From the NCBI GenBank assembly GCA_036936605.1, contig JAUPFV010000005.1, positions 58,362,742 through 58,426,741 on the forward strand: a stretch of 64,000 nucleotides of DNA, given 5' to 3'. The notes beneath the pieces are model-generated. The model saw only the letters and a program-made list of their open reading frames with translations. It searched no databases and was not told the origin of the DNA. Source of the stretch: Limnanthes douglasii subsp. nivea (lineage: Eukaryota > Streptophyta > Magnoliopsida > Brassicales > Limnanthaceae). The translations under genes and the position numbers were made by a program. Shown here piece after piece: positions 1 to 11,780 of this stretch; within the stretch, counting starts at the first letter, position 1; each line of letters begins with the position of its first letter.

Positions 1-60
1 AGCACATGTAGAGACTAAAAATTTTAAACGCGATGCAGATACATGTCCAAGACGAGAATA

Positions 61-660
61 TCAAAGATAAAACTCTGACGATGAAGGATTCAAACGAAAC
101 GAAAACAAATCAACACGAGAGGCAGCAATATCAGCCAAGTATGTTTTTTCGCTATCAACACCATAGACATCAATATATGTTACTTTGAGTTTCTGTAAAA
201 CATAGAGTTTCCATATTTTATGAGATGTCCCAATCACTCTATGATTCTGTTGATTTTGTATACCACAAACAGAATCAGAAAACAAGACACAATAACCAAA
301 TTTACACAATTGACTAACGGAAACAAGATTCGGGTGAGAACGTAGTAAACATCGGATAACGATATATGAGGGGTAACAATAAAGCCAATACTCTATACTG
401 ACATTGGTATAGCACTAGTAGACAAAATAGATATGGGTGAAACATGAGACAACGAAATAAAGTTCAATATGTGAGGTGATATATGATGAGACGCACCTGA
501 ATCCAAAATCCACAATGATGAATCAATACCTGAAGTGGAAGGCAAGGACATACCTGAATGGTATGCGGATGTAGACAAAAAAAGTTCTTCTTATCTAACT
601 TGTTACTAGTAGACTCTAGAAAAGAATATTTTCCTATCATATTCGCAATACGATCCACAA
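61..660 (-). pseudogene. Ty1/copia gag-pol fragment (protease and GAG-pre-integrase)
   Basis: Two overlapping minus-strand frames carry copia polyprotein pieces. The 578-393 frame contains WILDSGASHHI, the aspartic protease signature of plant copia elements, where the Asp is catalytic. The 309-61 frame contains VIGTSHKIWKLYVL, matching the GAG-pre-integrase region that follows the protease in copia. The order protease then pre-integrase is right for the minus strand. A frameshift or stop separates the two, and integrase, RT and RNase H would lie left of the window. It is a decayed retrotransposon and not a host gene; the copia lineage was not resolved. Confidence 0.8.
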
Positions 661-689
661 TCTCTAATCGAACAAAATAAAACAGTCAA

Positions 690-1250
690 GAGATACCAAA
701 TCCAAATCGGAAAAATCAAATCAAACCCCAAATCCAAATTCAAAATCTCAGTGCTCCAACAAAATCACATTGAATACTCAATCAAATCCAAAACCAAAAC
801 CAAAACCAAGTCCAAATACCAAACTTAATCCAATTTCCAATTTACAATCAAAATCAAAATGAAAATGAAAAAAAAAAATCAAATTAAATCCATCGGCATA
901 CCATTAAAACTACTATGTTGTTCTAGTAGCGATTTCTTCTGAACCGTAGCACCGAATCATAATCCAACCGGTCATATTGAAGGACAGGATGTACCGAACA
1001 CGCTCTCCCAAATTCAGAAAAAAACGGAAACCCTTTGCCTTTCGATCAGACCGTTTGATTGGAGCTGGACACAGTAAATCTGAAACCAAAGCTGTATCTA
1101 TTCTGACGAAAAGCAGATCAAGATTTCCAACACAAATCCTATCGGAAAACAAGAAAATAAATTGGAAACCATACAAAATCAGATCCAAAATCCAATTGAA
1201 ATCAAAATCGAAATCCAAATAAAAAATCAAACCTCTTTTCAATGCTAAAC
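690..1250. repeat. A/C-rich low-complexity stretch
   Basis: Plus-strand sequence from about 690 to 890 and again from about 1140 to 1250 is almost free of G and T runs and is built from degenerate CAAAA/CCAAAT words. It probably belongs to the leader or gag region of the minus-strand copia remnant. The open frames here are a by-product of this composition. Confidence 0.5.
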
Positions 1251-1302
1251 CAAAATCTAAATTAATTGTGTGTAATTAATTTCACAAATTAATTTCTTGC
1301 AA

Positions 1303-1420
1303 TTACACTAATTAATTCTCTACAATTACACTAATTAATTCTCTACAATTAATTAATTCATGCAATTTCATCGATAATTCAATATTGCAATGCAATTTCA
1401 TCGATAATTCAATATTGCAA
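1303..1420. repeat. Two adjacent perfect short tandem duplications
   Basis: A 23-bp unit starting TTACACTAATTAATT occurs twice head to tail at 1303-1325 and 1326-1348. A 30-bp unit starting TGCAATTTCATCG occurs twice at 1361-1390 and 1391-1420. Both pairs are identical within the pair, so they are recent slippage-type duplications in AT-rich DNA. Confidence 0.85.
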
Positions 1421-1699
1421 TTTTTGCAAAAGTATATCAATTTTACCAATTAATTTGTACTTAATGATTCAACTTATTTTATCTTTTGGATCCGTAATTC
1501 AAATTGTATTGAAATTTTACCAATAATTCATTTACCAATTTTAATAGATAGAGTCTCGTATATTTTAACGGAATTTTTACTAATTAATACACAATTTTAT
1601 CAATAATGCAAGTATTGTAATTGTATCAATTTAGAGCAGGCAATACTCATCTTCTCTATAGAAAATTTTACCAATCAATATTTTTTTCTATCCAGTTTG

Positions 1700-1855
1700 C
1701 CGACTTCCTTACTAGTAGATCTGAACAAAAGAGAGAAAAGAGAACAACTATTTGTTTTTGCATTATTTAGAAGGTGTTTATTAAGATAGTAGATATGATT
1801 TTATTTATAGATATAATAAAGGGCTAACGGGCTTGGGCCTTACATCTTTCACAAT
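1700..1855 (-). repeat. Possible 5' LTR of the minus-strand copia fragment
   Basis: Read on the minus strand this begins TGTGAAAGATGTAAGGCCC and has a TATA-like TATAAATAAAA about 55 bases further on, followed by an AT-rich stretch. That is the look of a short copia LTR promoter lying upstream of the copia coding remnant on the same strand. No matching second LTR and no clear primer-binding site are visible, so the boundaries are guesses. Confidence 0.3.
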
Positions 1856-3300
1856 TACTTCTCTCATTTTCTTTTTTATTTCGTTTATGTTTTAAGAATT
1901 ATTTTTATTTTGTTATTTTCTCTAATAAAAAAATTGAAGTATGTTTTTATAAAATATTTGTCTTGTATAAAAAGAATTAACACAAAATTTTGAGTGTTGA
2001 TTTCAGAATTAAATCTTAATTTAAAAATTAACGTCAAATTTTGATGTATGCAACTGACATGAGATGTTTTTTTAAAAACATATAATTTCGAAAGCCACCT
2101 TTGAAATCTAACCAGGAGTTTTGTAAATTTTCTTAATTCTTTTTAAAAATAGATATTTTAGGTTTAATGAATCTGAGGCTTAACCTCAAAATTAATAGGT
2201 CTTTTAATGATTTCAGTGATATTTTCAGTTTTAATTATTGTTTTCTTGTTTCCATAATTTAATATGGTCTGATTTATGTATATAATTTGGATTATTACGA
2301 AGAAAATATGTGTTTGTAGAAAATAAAAACCAATAAAAAAGATATTCAAATAAATATTATGTTGAATATGAACATACTATGTGTTTATATGAAATAAATA
2401 TAGAATGACATGAAACATAAATTTGAAATTAAACGACACATATTGATCTTCGGTTTTTGAAAATTTGTACCGTAAAATAATAAATCTTACCACAATAGAT
2501 TGCTCCTCTCTTATAATCTTCGTTCAAGAACAAACGCTTGTTGGTTTCCTTTATCAGATATGTGGTGGTTCGTTTTTCGGTCTGTCCTTGTAATAGGAAT
2601 AACAACCTTATTTCTTTTATGGATGTTTGTAGAAGGATGCTGCGAGGTAAAACCGCTTCTACGATACTAAAGCTTTGCAATCTGAAGTTTCTTCAATGAA
2701 ACTCTCTTTACTAACCACAATAGATTGCTCCTCTCTTATCAGCTTCGTTCAAGAACAGATGTTTGTTGGTTTTCGTCCAAAGGAATAAATTGCCAAGACT
2801 CACTGACCTCCAATATTAAATTCTAGTAATTTCAACTTTTAAGTCTCCGTAAAGCGAAACCGAAACTGAAAGTCAAGTAACTCATCCAAAATCATCTTCA
2901 ACCTCGGTTTCACAATTCTAGTTTTTTTTATTCCCAGAACTATCAATATCAAAATAGAACAATTAATTAATTAGTTAGGGTTTAGTGATTCTGGTAAATG
3001 GTAATTTTGTTAAGAAAAATAGTAAATATTGAAATTAAATAGCAAATATTTAAGTTAAAGAGTAAAAAGGTTAAAGTAAAAATAAAATGGTAAAAAAACT
3101 AAGGAAATGAGTAATTTATGTCTAAAATATTGTGTGATCGTATTTTGAACAAAAAAAATTAGTTTGAATGCTACATGCTTACACTTTGCAATAGGTAACC
3201 AATTCCGATAACCTTTTAATAACTCTGGTTGTTTTGCAACAGGTAACCAATACCGATGACAAACTAATTTTTAACCGAAGTAAAGAATCAATATTGTCTG
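1856..3300. other. AT-rich intergenic DNA with one dispersed duplication
   Basis: No convincing coding sequence was seen. A segment of about 60 bp starting ACCACAATAGATTGC at about 2491-2553 recurs in the same orientation at about 2717-2777 with a few differences. A shorter pair built on GGTAACCAAT.CCGAT lies at about 3195 and 3242. The flanking DNA is simple AT-rich filler. Confidence 0.5.
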
Positions 3301-3301
3301 G

Positions 3302-3487
3302 CACCATGATTGTGGGGAGATCATCACAAATGATCAAGAAAATAGGACAACCCCATCCTACATTGTTGTTGCTGTCACTAACTATGAGGATTTGATCACC
3401 ATGACTGTGGAGAGATCATCACAAATGATAAAATAAATAGGACAATCCCATCATACGTTACCGTCACTGACTATGAGAATTTGATTG
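3302..3487. repeat. Tandem duplication, unit about 96 bp
   Basis: CACCATGATTGTGGGG at 3302 and CACCATGACTGTGGAG at 3398 start two copies that both run through GAGATCATCACAAATGA and end in ACTATGAGGATTTGAT or a close variant. The copies differ by several substitutions and small indels. The first copy can be read as protein for some distance, so this may be a duplicated exon scrap, but I recognise no family. Confidence 0.7.
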
Positions 3488-3944
3488 GCGATGTTGCGGA
3501 TTATTAGATCGCAATGAACCCTATCAACACTGTCTTTGGTACGATCGTACTTCATTCATTTCCATTCTGAATATCATTTTTGGTTTTTTGTTTTTAGATC
3601 TCGTGTTTTGGATGCTAAGTAGATTTGGTTTCGTTGTTATCATATTTGATGAGATAGTTTTTGTATATTATCTATATTTTAATCAATGCATTTTCATCCC
3701 GTAATCGATATTATTAATCATGCTTATATTTAGTTTGTGAAAATATAGTTTAAAGAAGAAAGTTTTTTTAATAGTGTGACGATTTTGGATTTGGTTTTTT
3801 TAATTGTGGGACGATTTTGAATAATATGAATATTTTGATTTGAGGCTAAAATTTAACATTAGTCCCCATGTTTTTAATAATCTTCATTTTAGTCCTCCAT
3901 GTTTACTTTTGTATAAAACACATCCTTTATAACAATAGACTACC

Positions 3945-4530
3945 ATGAAGGGATTATACCCAGTACTGCGCTTGTGGTGCTTGTTGTAGGAGAACTCAAC
4001 GTGATAAAGGCAGGAATTTTATGCTTTCAAATTCTCAGAGACCTCGGTGCGTAACATGTTGCCTAATGTTCGATTAGTTACTTCGGGTTGGTCATCTATC
4101 TGCGGGTGATACGCGCTGCTAAAACTCAGCTTCGTGTTTGTGAGGGGCCACAAACTTCTCCAAAAATGCCCCCACAAACCACGCATCGCGATCAGAAACG
4201 ATACTCAAGGGTAGACCATTTAAGTGGTAGACCTCACGAAAGTATAAATTAGCAACATTCACAGCATCTGTGGTTTTCTTGCAGGCAATGAAGTGGGCCA
4301 TCTTAGAAAACCTGTCAACTATTACAAAAATAGAATTGTTACCTCTCTGTGTTCATGGCAGCCTAGAGATGAAATCCATGCTGATACTTCGCCACGGTCC
4401 TTCCGGTATTGGGAGTGGTAGGTATCAACCGGTGTTGGTGGATGTACCTTTTGCCACCTGGCAAACCCGACAACCAGCTACAAAACGGATAACATCTCGC
4501 CTCAAATATGGCCAGAAGAACTGACTGGAT
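3945..4530 (-). pseudogene. Gypsy integrase core fragment
   Basis: The minus strand encodes [18 protein letters not shown] (first catalytic Asp), [13 protein letters not shown] (second Asp), and after a frameshift YHPQIDDQPEVTNRTL, where the Glu before VTNRT is the third catalytic residue. The D,D,E triad is therefore visible, but across at least two frames with stops. Sequence similarity ends near 3945, before the C-terminal DNA-binding part. Integrase would insert the element cDNA into the genome; this copy cannot. Confidence 0.8.
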
Positions 4531-4892
4531 ACAGAGTGAAGGGTTTGATCTTTACCCCCATGCCCCTCTTTGTGTCTCTCTTGTACAATCAGTAACCTCA
4601 AAATGCCCTCAGGAACACAGAGTAAATTAGCTTTGAAGAGGTAACTGTTGCTCACTGTAAAATCTTTTCTCAAACCTGCGTTGACGTATGCTACAGGGCG
4701 GCCTCGTTGGCGGAGTACAACGCCAATCCCCAATCCGGATGCATCACAATGCAGTTCAAATCCTGTAGAGAAGTTAGGTAAAACCAGAATTGGTGCAGTG
4801 GTCAGTCTTACCTTGATTTCCTCAAACGCCTTAGCTGCTTCAGGGGTCCAACATAATATCTCGCCCTTCATACACTCTGTAATAGAAGCCAT
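4425..4892 (-). pseudogene. Gypsy RNase H start fused to integrase zinc-binding domain
   Basis: The 155-aa open frame starts with the tether region (ILCWTPEAAKAFEEIKVRL) and the first RNase H strand (FELHCDASGLGIGVVL). It runs to RPVAYVNAGLRKD and then jumps directly to SYLFKANLLCVPEG and the HHCC zinc-binding domain (ERHKEGHGG, then CRVCQ). In intact relatives some 150-200 residues, including the remaining RNase H catalytic sites, separate these points. The frame stays open across the join, so this is a clean in-frame deletion. Confidence 0.75.
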
Positions 4893-4934
4893 AAAAATGC
4901 TGCAGTTATGTATGAACCGTCTGTAAAAGAAGAC

Positions 4935-5640
4935 CTATCCGTGAAAAGAACGGACTTCAGTGATGGAAGTAGGAATAGACCAGTCTCGCACGACTGCCAC
5001 TTTCGACTGATCCACTGACAGCCCATCTTTTAACACGACATACCCCAGGAAGACGACCGAATCTGTCATAAAATAACACTTATCGAGTCCTCCATAAAAC
5101 TGCTCTCGCCTCCAAACAACCAACACTTCGTGTAAGTGCTGAAGATGCAGCCCCTCTGTGGTACTATATATAAGAATATCATCAAAGTACACAACAAGAA
5201 AGTTTCCAATGAACTGGCGAAATACCTGGTTCATAACCCGCATAAACGTGCTAGGAGCGTTAGAAAGACCGAATGACATTACCATCCATTCAAACAAACC
5301 TTCTCGAGTCTTGAAGGCTGTTTTCCACTCATCCCTCATACGAATACGAATTTGGTGATATTCGGTCTTCAAATCCAGCTTCGTAAACACAGTAACACCA
5401 CTCAATTGATCTAGTAAATCATCAAGGCGAGGAATAGGGAATCGATCCCTGACTGTAATTTTGTTGATAGTCCGGCTATCGACACATATTTTCATTGAGC
5501 CATCATTCTTTGGTGTTAACAGTGCAGGAACCACACAAGGACTAAGACTCTCACGGATGTGGCATTTCGTCAACAGTTCTTCAACCTGTCTGTGGAGCTC
5601 TTCATGCTCTTTTGGGCTCATCCGATAATATGGTCCGTTT
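4935..5640 (-). CDS. Gypsy reverse transcriptase domain (partial polyprotein)
   Basis: A 228-residue open stretch covers most of a Ty3/gypsy RT. Motifs in order are [44 protein letters not shown] (first catalytic Asp), [29 protein letters not shown] (catalytic DD) and FLGYVV. It ends at a stop just after RSFHG, where intact relatives continue into RNase H. Upstream, a stop and frame change separate it from the protease segment. All three catalytic aspartates are kept, though TEY replaces the usual SGY after LDLK. RT copies the element RNA into DNA. Confidence 0.88.
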
Positions 5641-5675
5641 GGTAGGCTAGCACCTAGTACAAGGTTAATCTGATG

Positions 5676-6300
5676 CTAGATATCTCTCAATGGAGGAAGA
5701 CCTGTAGGTAGAGTATCAGGAAAGACAACAGAAAACTCTGGTAATAGCGGTCGAACTCGCTCAGGTATACCAGCAAATGGATCAGTACTAACTTTTTTAA
5801 CCACCAAAAGATAGACAATCCTTGTTTTATGAGCATGTTCTATAAACGCCTTTCGAGCTAGAAAGTTCTTACCCAACTCCTTTGAACTGCAAGGATAGGT
5901 TTTGGGGAGACCTCTCTAGTTGGTGTTAATATGAACCTGACATTATTCCATATGAAACTGTAGCGGTTCCTCCTACCATCATATGTGACCCTTCTATCAT
6001 ATTTCCAGGGTCGGCCTAGCAACAAGTAACACGCATACATCCCAATGACATCGCACCATGCTTTATCTCTATAGTTACCAACAGAGAAAGATACCAGACA
6101 TCTTCTGGAGATATTTACCTCACTACCTTTCTTTAACCAGGAAAACTTGTAGGGTCTTGGGTGGTCTTCTGTATTCAGGGCCATCTTCCGCACACCTTCT
6201 TCAGAGATAACATTGCCGCAGCTCCCTGAATCAATAACGAATTTGCATACCTTTCCCCCAATAGTACAAGTCGATTGGAAATTATTATTCCGTAGCCAAT
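5676..6300 (-). pseudogene. Gypsy aspartic protease region
   Basis: Two minus-strand frames (6193-5858 and 5876-5676) plus sequence just upstream encode VCKFVIDSGSCGNVIS, the protease active-site loop. HPRPYKFSWLKKGSEV and ACYLLLGRPWKYDRR follow, and then the linker to RT (PLLPEFSVVFPDTLP). The protease matures Gag-Pol. A frame change near 5870 breaks the chain. Confidence 0.75.
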
Positions 6301-6307
6301 CATCCCT

Positions 6308-7582
6308 TTAACTTGTGGCTTTTGGTATCACACAGATTCGCCTTAAAACCAATGCCTGACCAATATCTCCTCCTATAACCTGGTCCTCTAGAACCTCATC
6401 AACAACATCCTCTGGTTCTTCATCAAACCGTGGGTCACCCTCTAGGTAAAAATCAGCAATGTCAGCGAACAGACCCCTCGATTGTTGTGGCTGTTGTCGT
6501 AATTTTGGACACTGTAAAGAAACGTGCCTGAGTTTATGAAAATGGTAGCACCGGACATGTGAGGAAGTAACTGTGTGACTATGGACCTGCAAATTAGCAC
6601 ATGTACGCATAGAAGCAACAGTTGGTACTCCTGGGTTAGGGCTTGGAACCGTCCTTTTTGGGAATGCCAATGGATTTGTTCTAGATGTGTCTCTTCCATA
6701 AGGCCTTCGTGAAAGGGCTTTCTCCAGATGCAGTGCGCGCTGATGTGCTTCAGACACATTCACAGGGTCAAACATCTTCAGCTGGTCCTGAAAAAATACT
6801 GTCGCATCCCCCCTATATAGCGAGATACTAGCTGATCTGCTGAATCAGCAATATCGACACGATTTTGTAGTTTAAAAAAACGTTAGTGTACTCGTCAGCT
6901 GTCCTTGACCCTTGTTTAAGGTTTTCGAAGTGCTAATACATGATACGCGCATAGTTATAAGGCAAAAACGCAGCCCTCAAGTGCTTCACAAACTTAGTGC
7001 AAGTTGTTATTTTTGGCTTACCTTGCCTTGATCTGGTCTGCTTGAGCTGTTTTCACCAGGATGCAGCTCGGTCTCGGAACTTAGTTGCAGCCAGCTGTAC
7101 CAACTTTGCATCCGGAACCTCCTTGAAATCAAGGACTTCTTCAATTGAGGCGATCCAATCTAAAAACTCCTCCGGTTAGAGACCCCCTTGGAACTCTGGG
7201 ATCTCCAGTCTGAATCCAGATTCCCACCGGTTGTTGACGTTCATATCAGAATATCTCGCTGGCGGCTGCTCAAAGACTTGGTCACGACAGTATTGTATGG
7301 AATATTGACCCTTACCTCGTTCTCACCGAGGAGCAAACGATTCCGCTCATGACCGATCTCTCTCTTAGATCATGACGACTGGTTGCTCGAACCTGGAGCT
7401 CGAAATCCGTTGGTTTGGTTGTTCAACAGCTTGTGTAGGGCTTCTTGTACGTCTCTCATTTGATTTCCCAACAAGTGCATTTGTTCACGAACCTGGGATT
7501 GGAATTGACCGAATTCATCACGGTCGACCGATTCGGTGATCGGAAGAGTGGACTTCTCTCGAAAAGATCGCTTTGGCGGCAT
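6308..7582 (-). pseudogene. Gypsy gag remnant with damaged zinc knuckle
   Basis: The gag start is the ATG at 7582 (MPPKRS), 25 bases downstream of the primer-binding site on the minus strand. It is followed by a region with repeated Gln and Leu that could form a coiled coil (EFGQFQSQVREQMHLLGNQM). The C-terminal part (6775-6308) holds CYHFHKLRHVSLQC, which fits the CX2CX4HX4C zinc knuckle except that the second Cys has become Phe. The middle (about 6780-7370) is broken by stops and frameshifts. Gag would form the particle and bind element RNA. Confidence 0.7.
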
Positions 7583-7606
7583 ACCTTCGTTACCCACGTC
7601 GTAGGA

Positions 7607-7624
7607 ACTCTGAATCTGATACCA
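7607..7624 (-). promoter_or_regulatory. Primer-binding site, initiator Met tRNA type
   Basis: On the minus strand the sequence TGGTATCAGATTCAGAGT begins three bases after the LTR end. The first ten bases match the common plant primer site complementary to the 3' end of initiator methionine tRNA. Confidence 0.8.
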
Positions 7625-7627
7625 ATA

Positions 7628-8050
7628 TGATGGCACTGATATATGACATATAACAGATGGGTTGCAAACACAAAGAGAAAAGACGAAACAAGGATATATA
7701 AACCATAACCCTAGGTTAGAGTATAAGAGACTAAGAGATAATGCATAATTTTTATTCATCAAAGTATGCGGCAAAACTAGGGTTTGAGAGCCTTTTATAA
7801 AACTTCTCGAAACCCTAGCTCAAAATTACAGCTTTCTCCTTATGCAATAAAATAAAGCTCAGCTCAATTTCAAAGCGATGGAATTTAGGGCTTGGACTTC
7901 ATCACATTTTGATACTTTCGAAAATTGTTGGGCTTCTCGACGCGTTTGATTGGAGTGGTCGCATCACCTAATTCTGATATATGGGTGCCAAATAAAGCCC
8001 TTTTCTGTTTTTCCAAAAGGGCCATGTAGTCATGGGATTGTGCAACTACA
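7628..8050 (-). repeat. 5' LTR of the minus-strand gypsy element (about 423 bp)
   Basis: The right end is fixed by the primer-binding site. On the minus strand the LTR begins TGTAGTTGCACAATCCC and ends GTGCCATCA, giving the standard TG...CA termini. A TATA box (TATAAAAG) lies at 7799-7792. No second copy was found, in line with loss of the 3' end. The left boundary on the minus strand (8050) is inferred from the terminal TG and could be off. Confidence 0.6.
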
Positions 8051-9890
8051 TTAGATGCTCACAAGCTAAAATAAAAGTCAAAAAGTACATTGTGATAGAA
8101 GGGAAAATGTATCGTTAGAGATTCACAAGTTCTGTGATGTATGGGGTTGTATTAATTCTTTTATGTATTAGATGAACATCAAATTGATGGAGGAGTGATC
8201 GAATGTGGCCATTGGATTATGGAAAATAAACCCCTATTGGCATGCTATTGTGGTCCTCTCTCACTACCAAAGTCTGAGAGATAGTAAAAAAACGTGATAC
8301 CTATCTATTTCTTATAGATATAACGCACAGACTCGCAGTTCCATTGGTAATCATATATGAACTATTTTTATTTTATCGATAAAGGGTTGATCTTGTTGGC
8401 CCTCTTCTTTGGTCTTCAGGTAATTGATAATATGAGTATGTATTACTTTTCCAAGTGAGTGGATATATAACCACTATATAAAATCAAAACGGATAAGATA
8501 ATTAAGTTTATGAAAAATAAAATTTGATGTAGGTTCGGTATTCTCGGGGTAATCATTACTAACAATGACACCAAGTTCTAGAATGTTGAAATTACCTACT
8601 CTTACCTCGCCGGAGGTATCAAACATAATTTATCGATTCTTTTTTGCCACCACGGTAATGTTCAAGTGAAAGTAACGAATTGAAATATAATGCATGAACT
8701 AAATAAAACCTCGGAAGTTTAGGCCATCAAAAGACATGAATCATTTCAAGAGGTGTTATGCGCCTACAAGGCCACCCTCGGATAACAATTGATAAGATAT
8801 TTGTTTTTTTGGTATATAACATGGACGTGGTATTAGCAGTCGGGACGTTGTTCTCTACTTATATGGTTACCAACTATATTTTAAGACTATGATACTCAAT
8901 GAAGGAGAAAAAGTATGGATGTGATAGAGGTGAAAAAGACCAAGACACGCTTAAGGGTTCAAAACTATAAAAAAATAATGATAAACATGTACAACTCAAA
9001 TGTGTGAAGTTGAATCATTTACATCGACAAAAAAATGTTAATGAAGTTTTTTAAACATACTAAGTACCCTAAGGACAGAAAGCTCAACTTAAATTTGGAA
9101 TATCCTTACATGTTAGTAGATAATATCAAAACGTGAACATATAAGTTATTTCATGAACAAGGAAAATCTCTTCCACACATGTTGAATATAGAACACTTGA
9201 AGCTCTATCTTGAAGAATATTATCCTTCTTCTAGGTAAATATAAGTCTTTGTAAATATTTAAATTTTATGTGGTGTATTATTTCCAACCTGGTGGCACAC
9301 AAAGGTTTTAATGAAGCACATAAATAGTCGAACCCTCAAAAAAATATTGCCTTAAATTTTTGAATGTGTTGAAGATGATGTAAGTTAGGTAAGAGGTCAT
9401 AAAGGCCAACTTCGCTGGTATAGCTCCAAATATAATAAACAAACAAATTACCAAGAGATGTAAAAAATATAATACTTTGAAATCTTGAAAGACCAAAATA
9501 ATTCTTGGCATTCAAACATTGAGGAGGTGAGCGGGGGCATTCCCGACAAACTATTTTTATCCTAGAATTCAATATTAAGTATAAAATCGTCTTTAAAAAC
9601 AAATTATTGTATAACACACAACCTCTACCTATAGATACTCATCATCTTTAAAGGGACCAAGATGCCTTATATGAGACAAAACATATGATAAGAACGATAA
9701 TGACTTCGCTTGTATGAGAATTTATCTGCATAATAAAAATACCATGCATATATATAGCTTTTGGAATAACGAGGACTTTTTTTCAAATATAATAAAAATT
9801 TAGTAGTTACAATGTTACCTTGAACTCTCAAAGACTTTGGTTCAAAATATATAATCTTCATTCAAACAAAGCAAATATATAAAGGGTTCA
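8051..9890. other. Unassigned AT-rich DNA with a short pol-like tail
   Basis: I see no extended coding sequence. At about 9144-9239 on the plus strand a short frame reads GKSLPHMLNIEHLKLYLEEY and stops soon after. That resembles the extreme C-terminus of Ty3/gypsy polyproteins (a P.N..HLK.Y pattern), so the preceding few hundred bases may be decayed pol. The open frames at 9308-9861 on the minus strand lack recognisable motifs. Confidence 0.3.
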
Positions 9891-9892
9891 AG

Positions 9893-11017
9893 AAGCCTTG
9901 TCCTCATCCATACCATAGGTTGGCTTGATGCTATCTTCTAAAACATTTTTGAAATCCTCTTTGTCACGAGTATTTAATAGGGAATCTAGTACTTCTAGCT
10001 TGACAATAGAAAGTTGGTATGAAGAACCAAGGTTAGAGTGTCTAAGGGAATCACCTAGATGTTGGTGTAAAGTTTAATTCCTGAAGCTTGATCTCTTCCA
10101 TCTCTTCATCTTCTTGATATTCTGACATGACCTCCTCTAATCGAGCCTTCTCATGAACCAAATCCCAAGTTTAAGTCACGAAAACCTTCATGAAAGTTAA
10201 GGAACATATACTCCATGATATCTACATCACGATCACGATCTAGGCTAATGGTAAAATCTTGATCCTCCTTGATGGCTTTACCATTGGAGGTATCTATCTC
10301 ATAAAACTCAAGAGGTATCTATCTCATTCAACTCTTGTCCTCCAAAAGCTTAACATCCGCATCAGAAGTCTTCTTGAAGTTGGTCATATATTTATATCAT
10401 TCCTATTTCTTCAGTAGTGGTTATTCCTGGAAGTCACTAACTTAGTCTGAATCTTAGTAAGCTCTGCATCACTGTCAACCAGTCGTTGGATTTTTTAATG
10501 GCTCCTTCTAGATGGTAGAGAAATCAAGTAAGATTATATGGTGTTGTTCGATAACAGTTCGAATGGATACAAACATATTACTTATAATTTAAAAATAAAT
10601 ATCTAGTGTTTGAGATAAAAAAAATTAAAACTTTAGACAATTACATCAACCATAATCCAATCTTCCAAGATTGGGCCTCGATAAGACCCCACTTTTTCGG
10701 GGCGATGGGAAGCCTATTTGCAGTATACCATAAATAACATCATCATCAATCCATATCGAATTTTCGTGATCATTCCCACGTTAGGTAACCTTCTTTCATT
10801 TGGACCATTAACTTTTGAGGTGATTTAGAGTTGGAATACACTCGACGATCTTCATACGCTTCTGATATTTAATTTGGAAACGAAGACATAGATTGGATGA
10901 GAGAAGGTCCATGGCCGTCATTATATGGTTTGTCTGCTGCTCGGGGGTCAGTTGAATCTGATCTGACCTTCCAACCTTCTTCGTAGGCCAAAAACTAAAC
11001 GTAAGAAAATTCATCAC
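9893..11017 (-). pseudogene. Decayed multi-piece coding remnant, unknown family
   Basis: Reading leftward, several protein-like stretches appear in different frames. They are the 11017-10808 frame (NFLTFSFWPTKKVGRSD near its start), then WIDDDVIYGILQIGFPSP, then PLEFYEIDTSNGKAIKEDQD and RDVDIMEYMFLNFHEGF. After these come a highly charged segment (KARLEEVMSEYQEDEEMEEI) and finally KEDFKNVLEDSIKPTYGMDE, ending at a stop near 9893. An AT-rich gap around 10560-10640 could be an old intron. I do not recognise the family; it could be a gypsy gag or a captured host gene. Confidence 0.45.
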
Positions 11018-11329
11018 AATGATGAGCCTTTGGTATTTCCTCTTATAACATTGAGTTTCACACTATGTAATCCTCTAAAGTACTTTATCACATTTGAAAG
11101 TTGGCACCGATAAAACTACCTAACTATGAACCATACAATAATTTATATCATGAAAATAAAGCATAACTAAACAAATTTGTGATTTTACGCAGAAGCCAAA
11201 AACCATATCGTATTACCTTATGTTCATGATTCGTAATATGTCACTAACCATATCATATTACCTTATGTAATCAAAATAGATAACTTGTGCTTAAAACCAA
11301 TTGTACCTCAATTCGTATAGACATACAGG

Positions 11330-11780
11330 ATTGTCAAGCAAGCGGTGTCTGCTTAACTGCTATCTCTTTTGTGGTTTTTTAAGTGGTTTGGTTTACGTGT
11401 ACTGAAAGGTAGCGTATACTGATTTCGTGTTATCTGATTAGTAATCGTTGTTATCATACATATTGATTAAGTATATTAATACTCTGGGTAAAATAAACAA
11501 TAAAGTTAGGGTTCCATGTTTTCTCTCGCATAATTAATCTCGTGAGTTAATTTGCTTAGTTATATTCATTCACCCATACTTTATTACTCGTTCAAGAATT
11601 AGTCTAATAATCATACTTTGTTGCATAAGTGAATTCTTGTTATATACACCTGGTCTTCGTGGGAACGATCTTACTTACTTATTACTTGCTACTATTTGAC
11701 CGCGTATACTTGCGTGAGGAAATGACTAACAATAATCAAAGAATTCAAATAATAAAACCTCAGAAGGTATCAGAAGGCTC
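11330..11780 (+). repeat. Possible LTR end of a gypsy (Athila/Tat-like) element
   Basis: The stretch around 11650-11720 (CGTGGGAACGATCTTACTT, then CGCGTATACTTGCG) closely resembles the conserved end of LTRs in the Athila/Tat group, where a GTGGGAACGA word precedes a GTATACTTGCG word. No partner LTR, primer site or coding region of that type was seen next to it. It may be a solo or truncated LTR. Confidence 0.35.

Larger units (their letters stand above)
3945..8050 (-). mobile_element. Truncated Ty3/gypsy retrotransposon, chromovirus-like
   Basis: Reading leftward, the order is 5' LTR, primer-binding site, gag, protease, RT, remnant RNase H, then integrase. This is the Ty3/gypsy order. The protease segment (DSGSC plus PYKFSWLKKGSEV) and RT (YFDDILIYS) resemble plant chromovirus-type elements. 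It stops at about 3945 inside the integrase, so the integrase C-terminus and the 3' LTR are gone. An internal deletion removes the middle of RNase H. Many stops and frameshifts make it inactive. Confidence 0.85.

Noticed and set aside
977..1222. Open frame on the plus strand, 81 aa, rich in Lys and Ser
   Set aside because: It is produced by A/C-rich low-complexity DNA (CAAAATC words) and has no motif.
5158..5358. Plus-strand open frame opposite the gypsy RT
   Set aside because: It is a shadow of the minus-strand RT frame.
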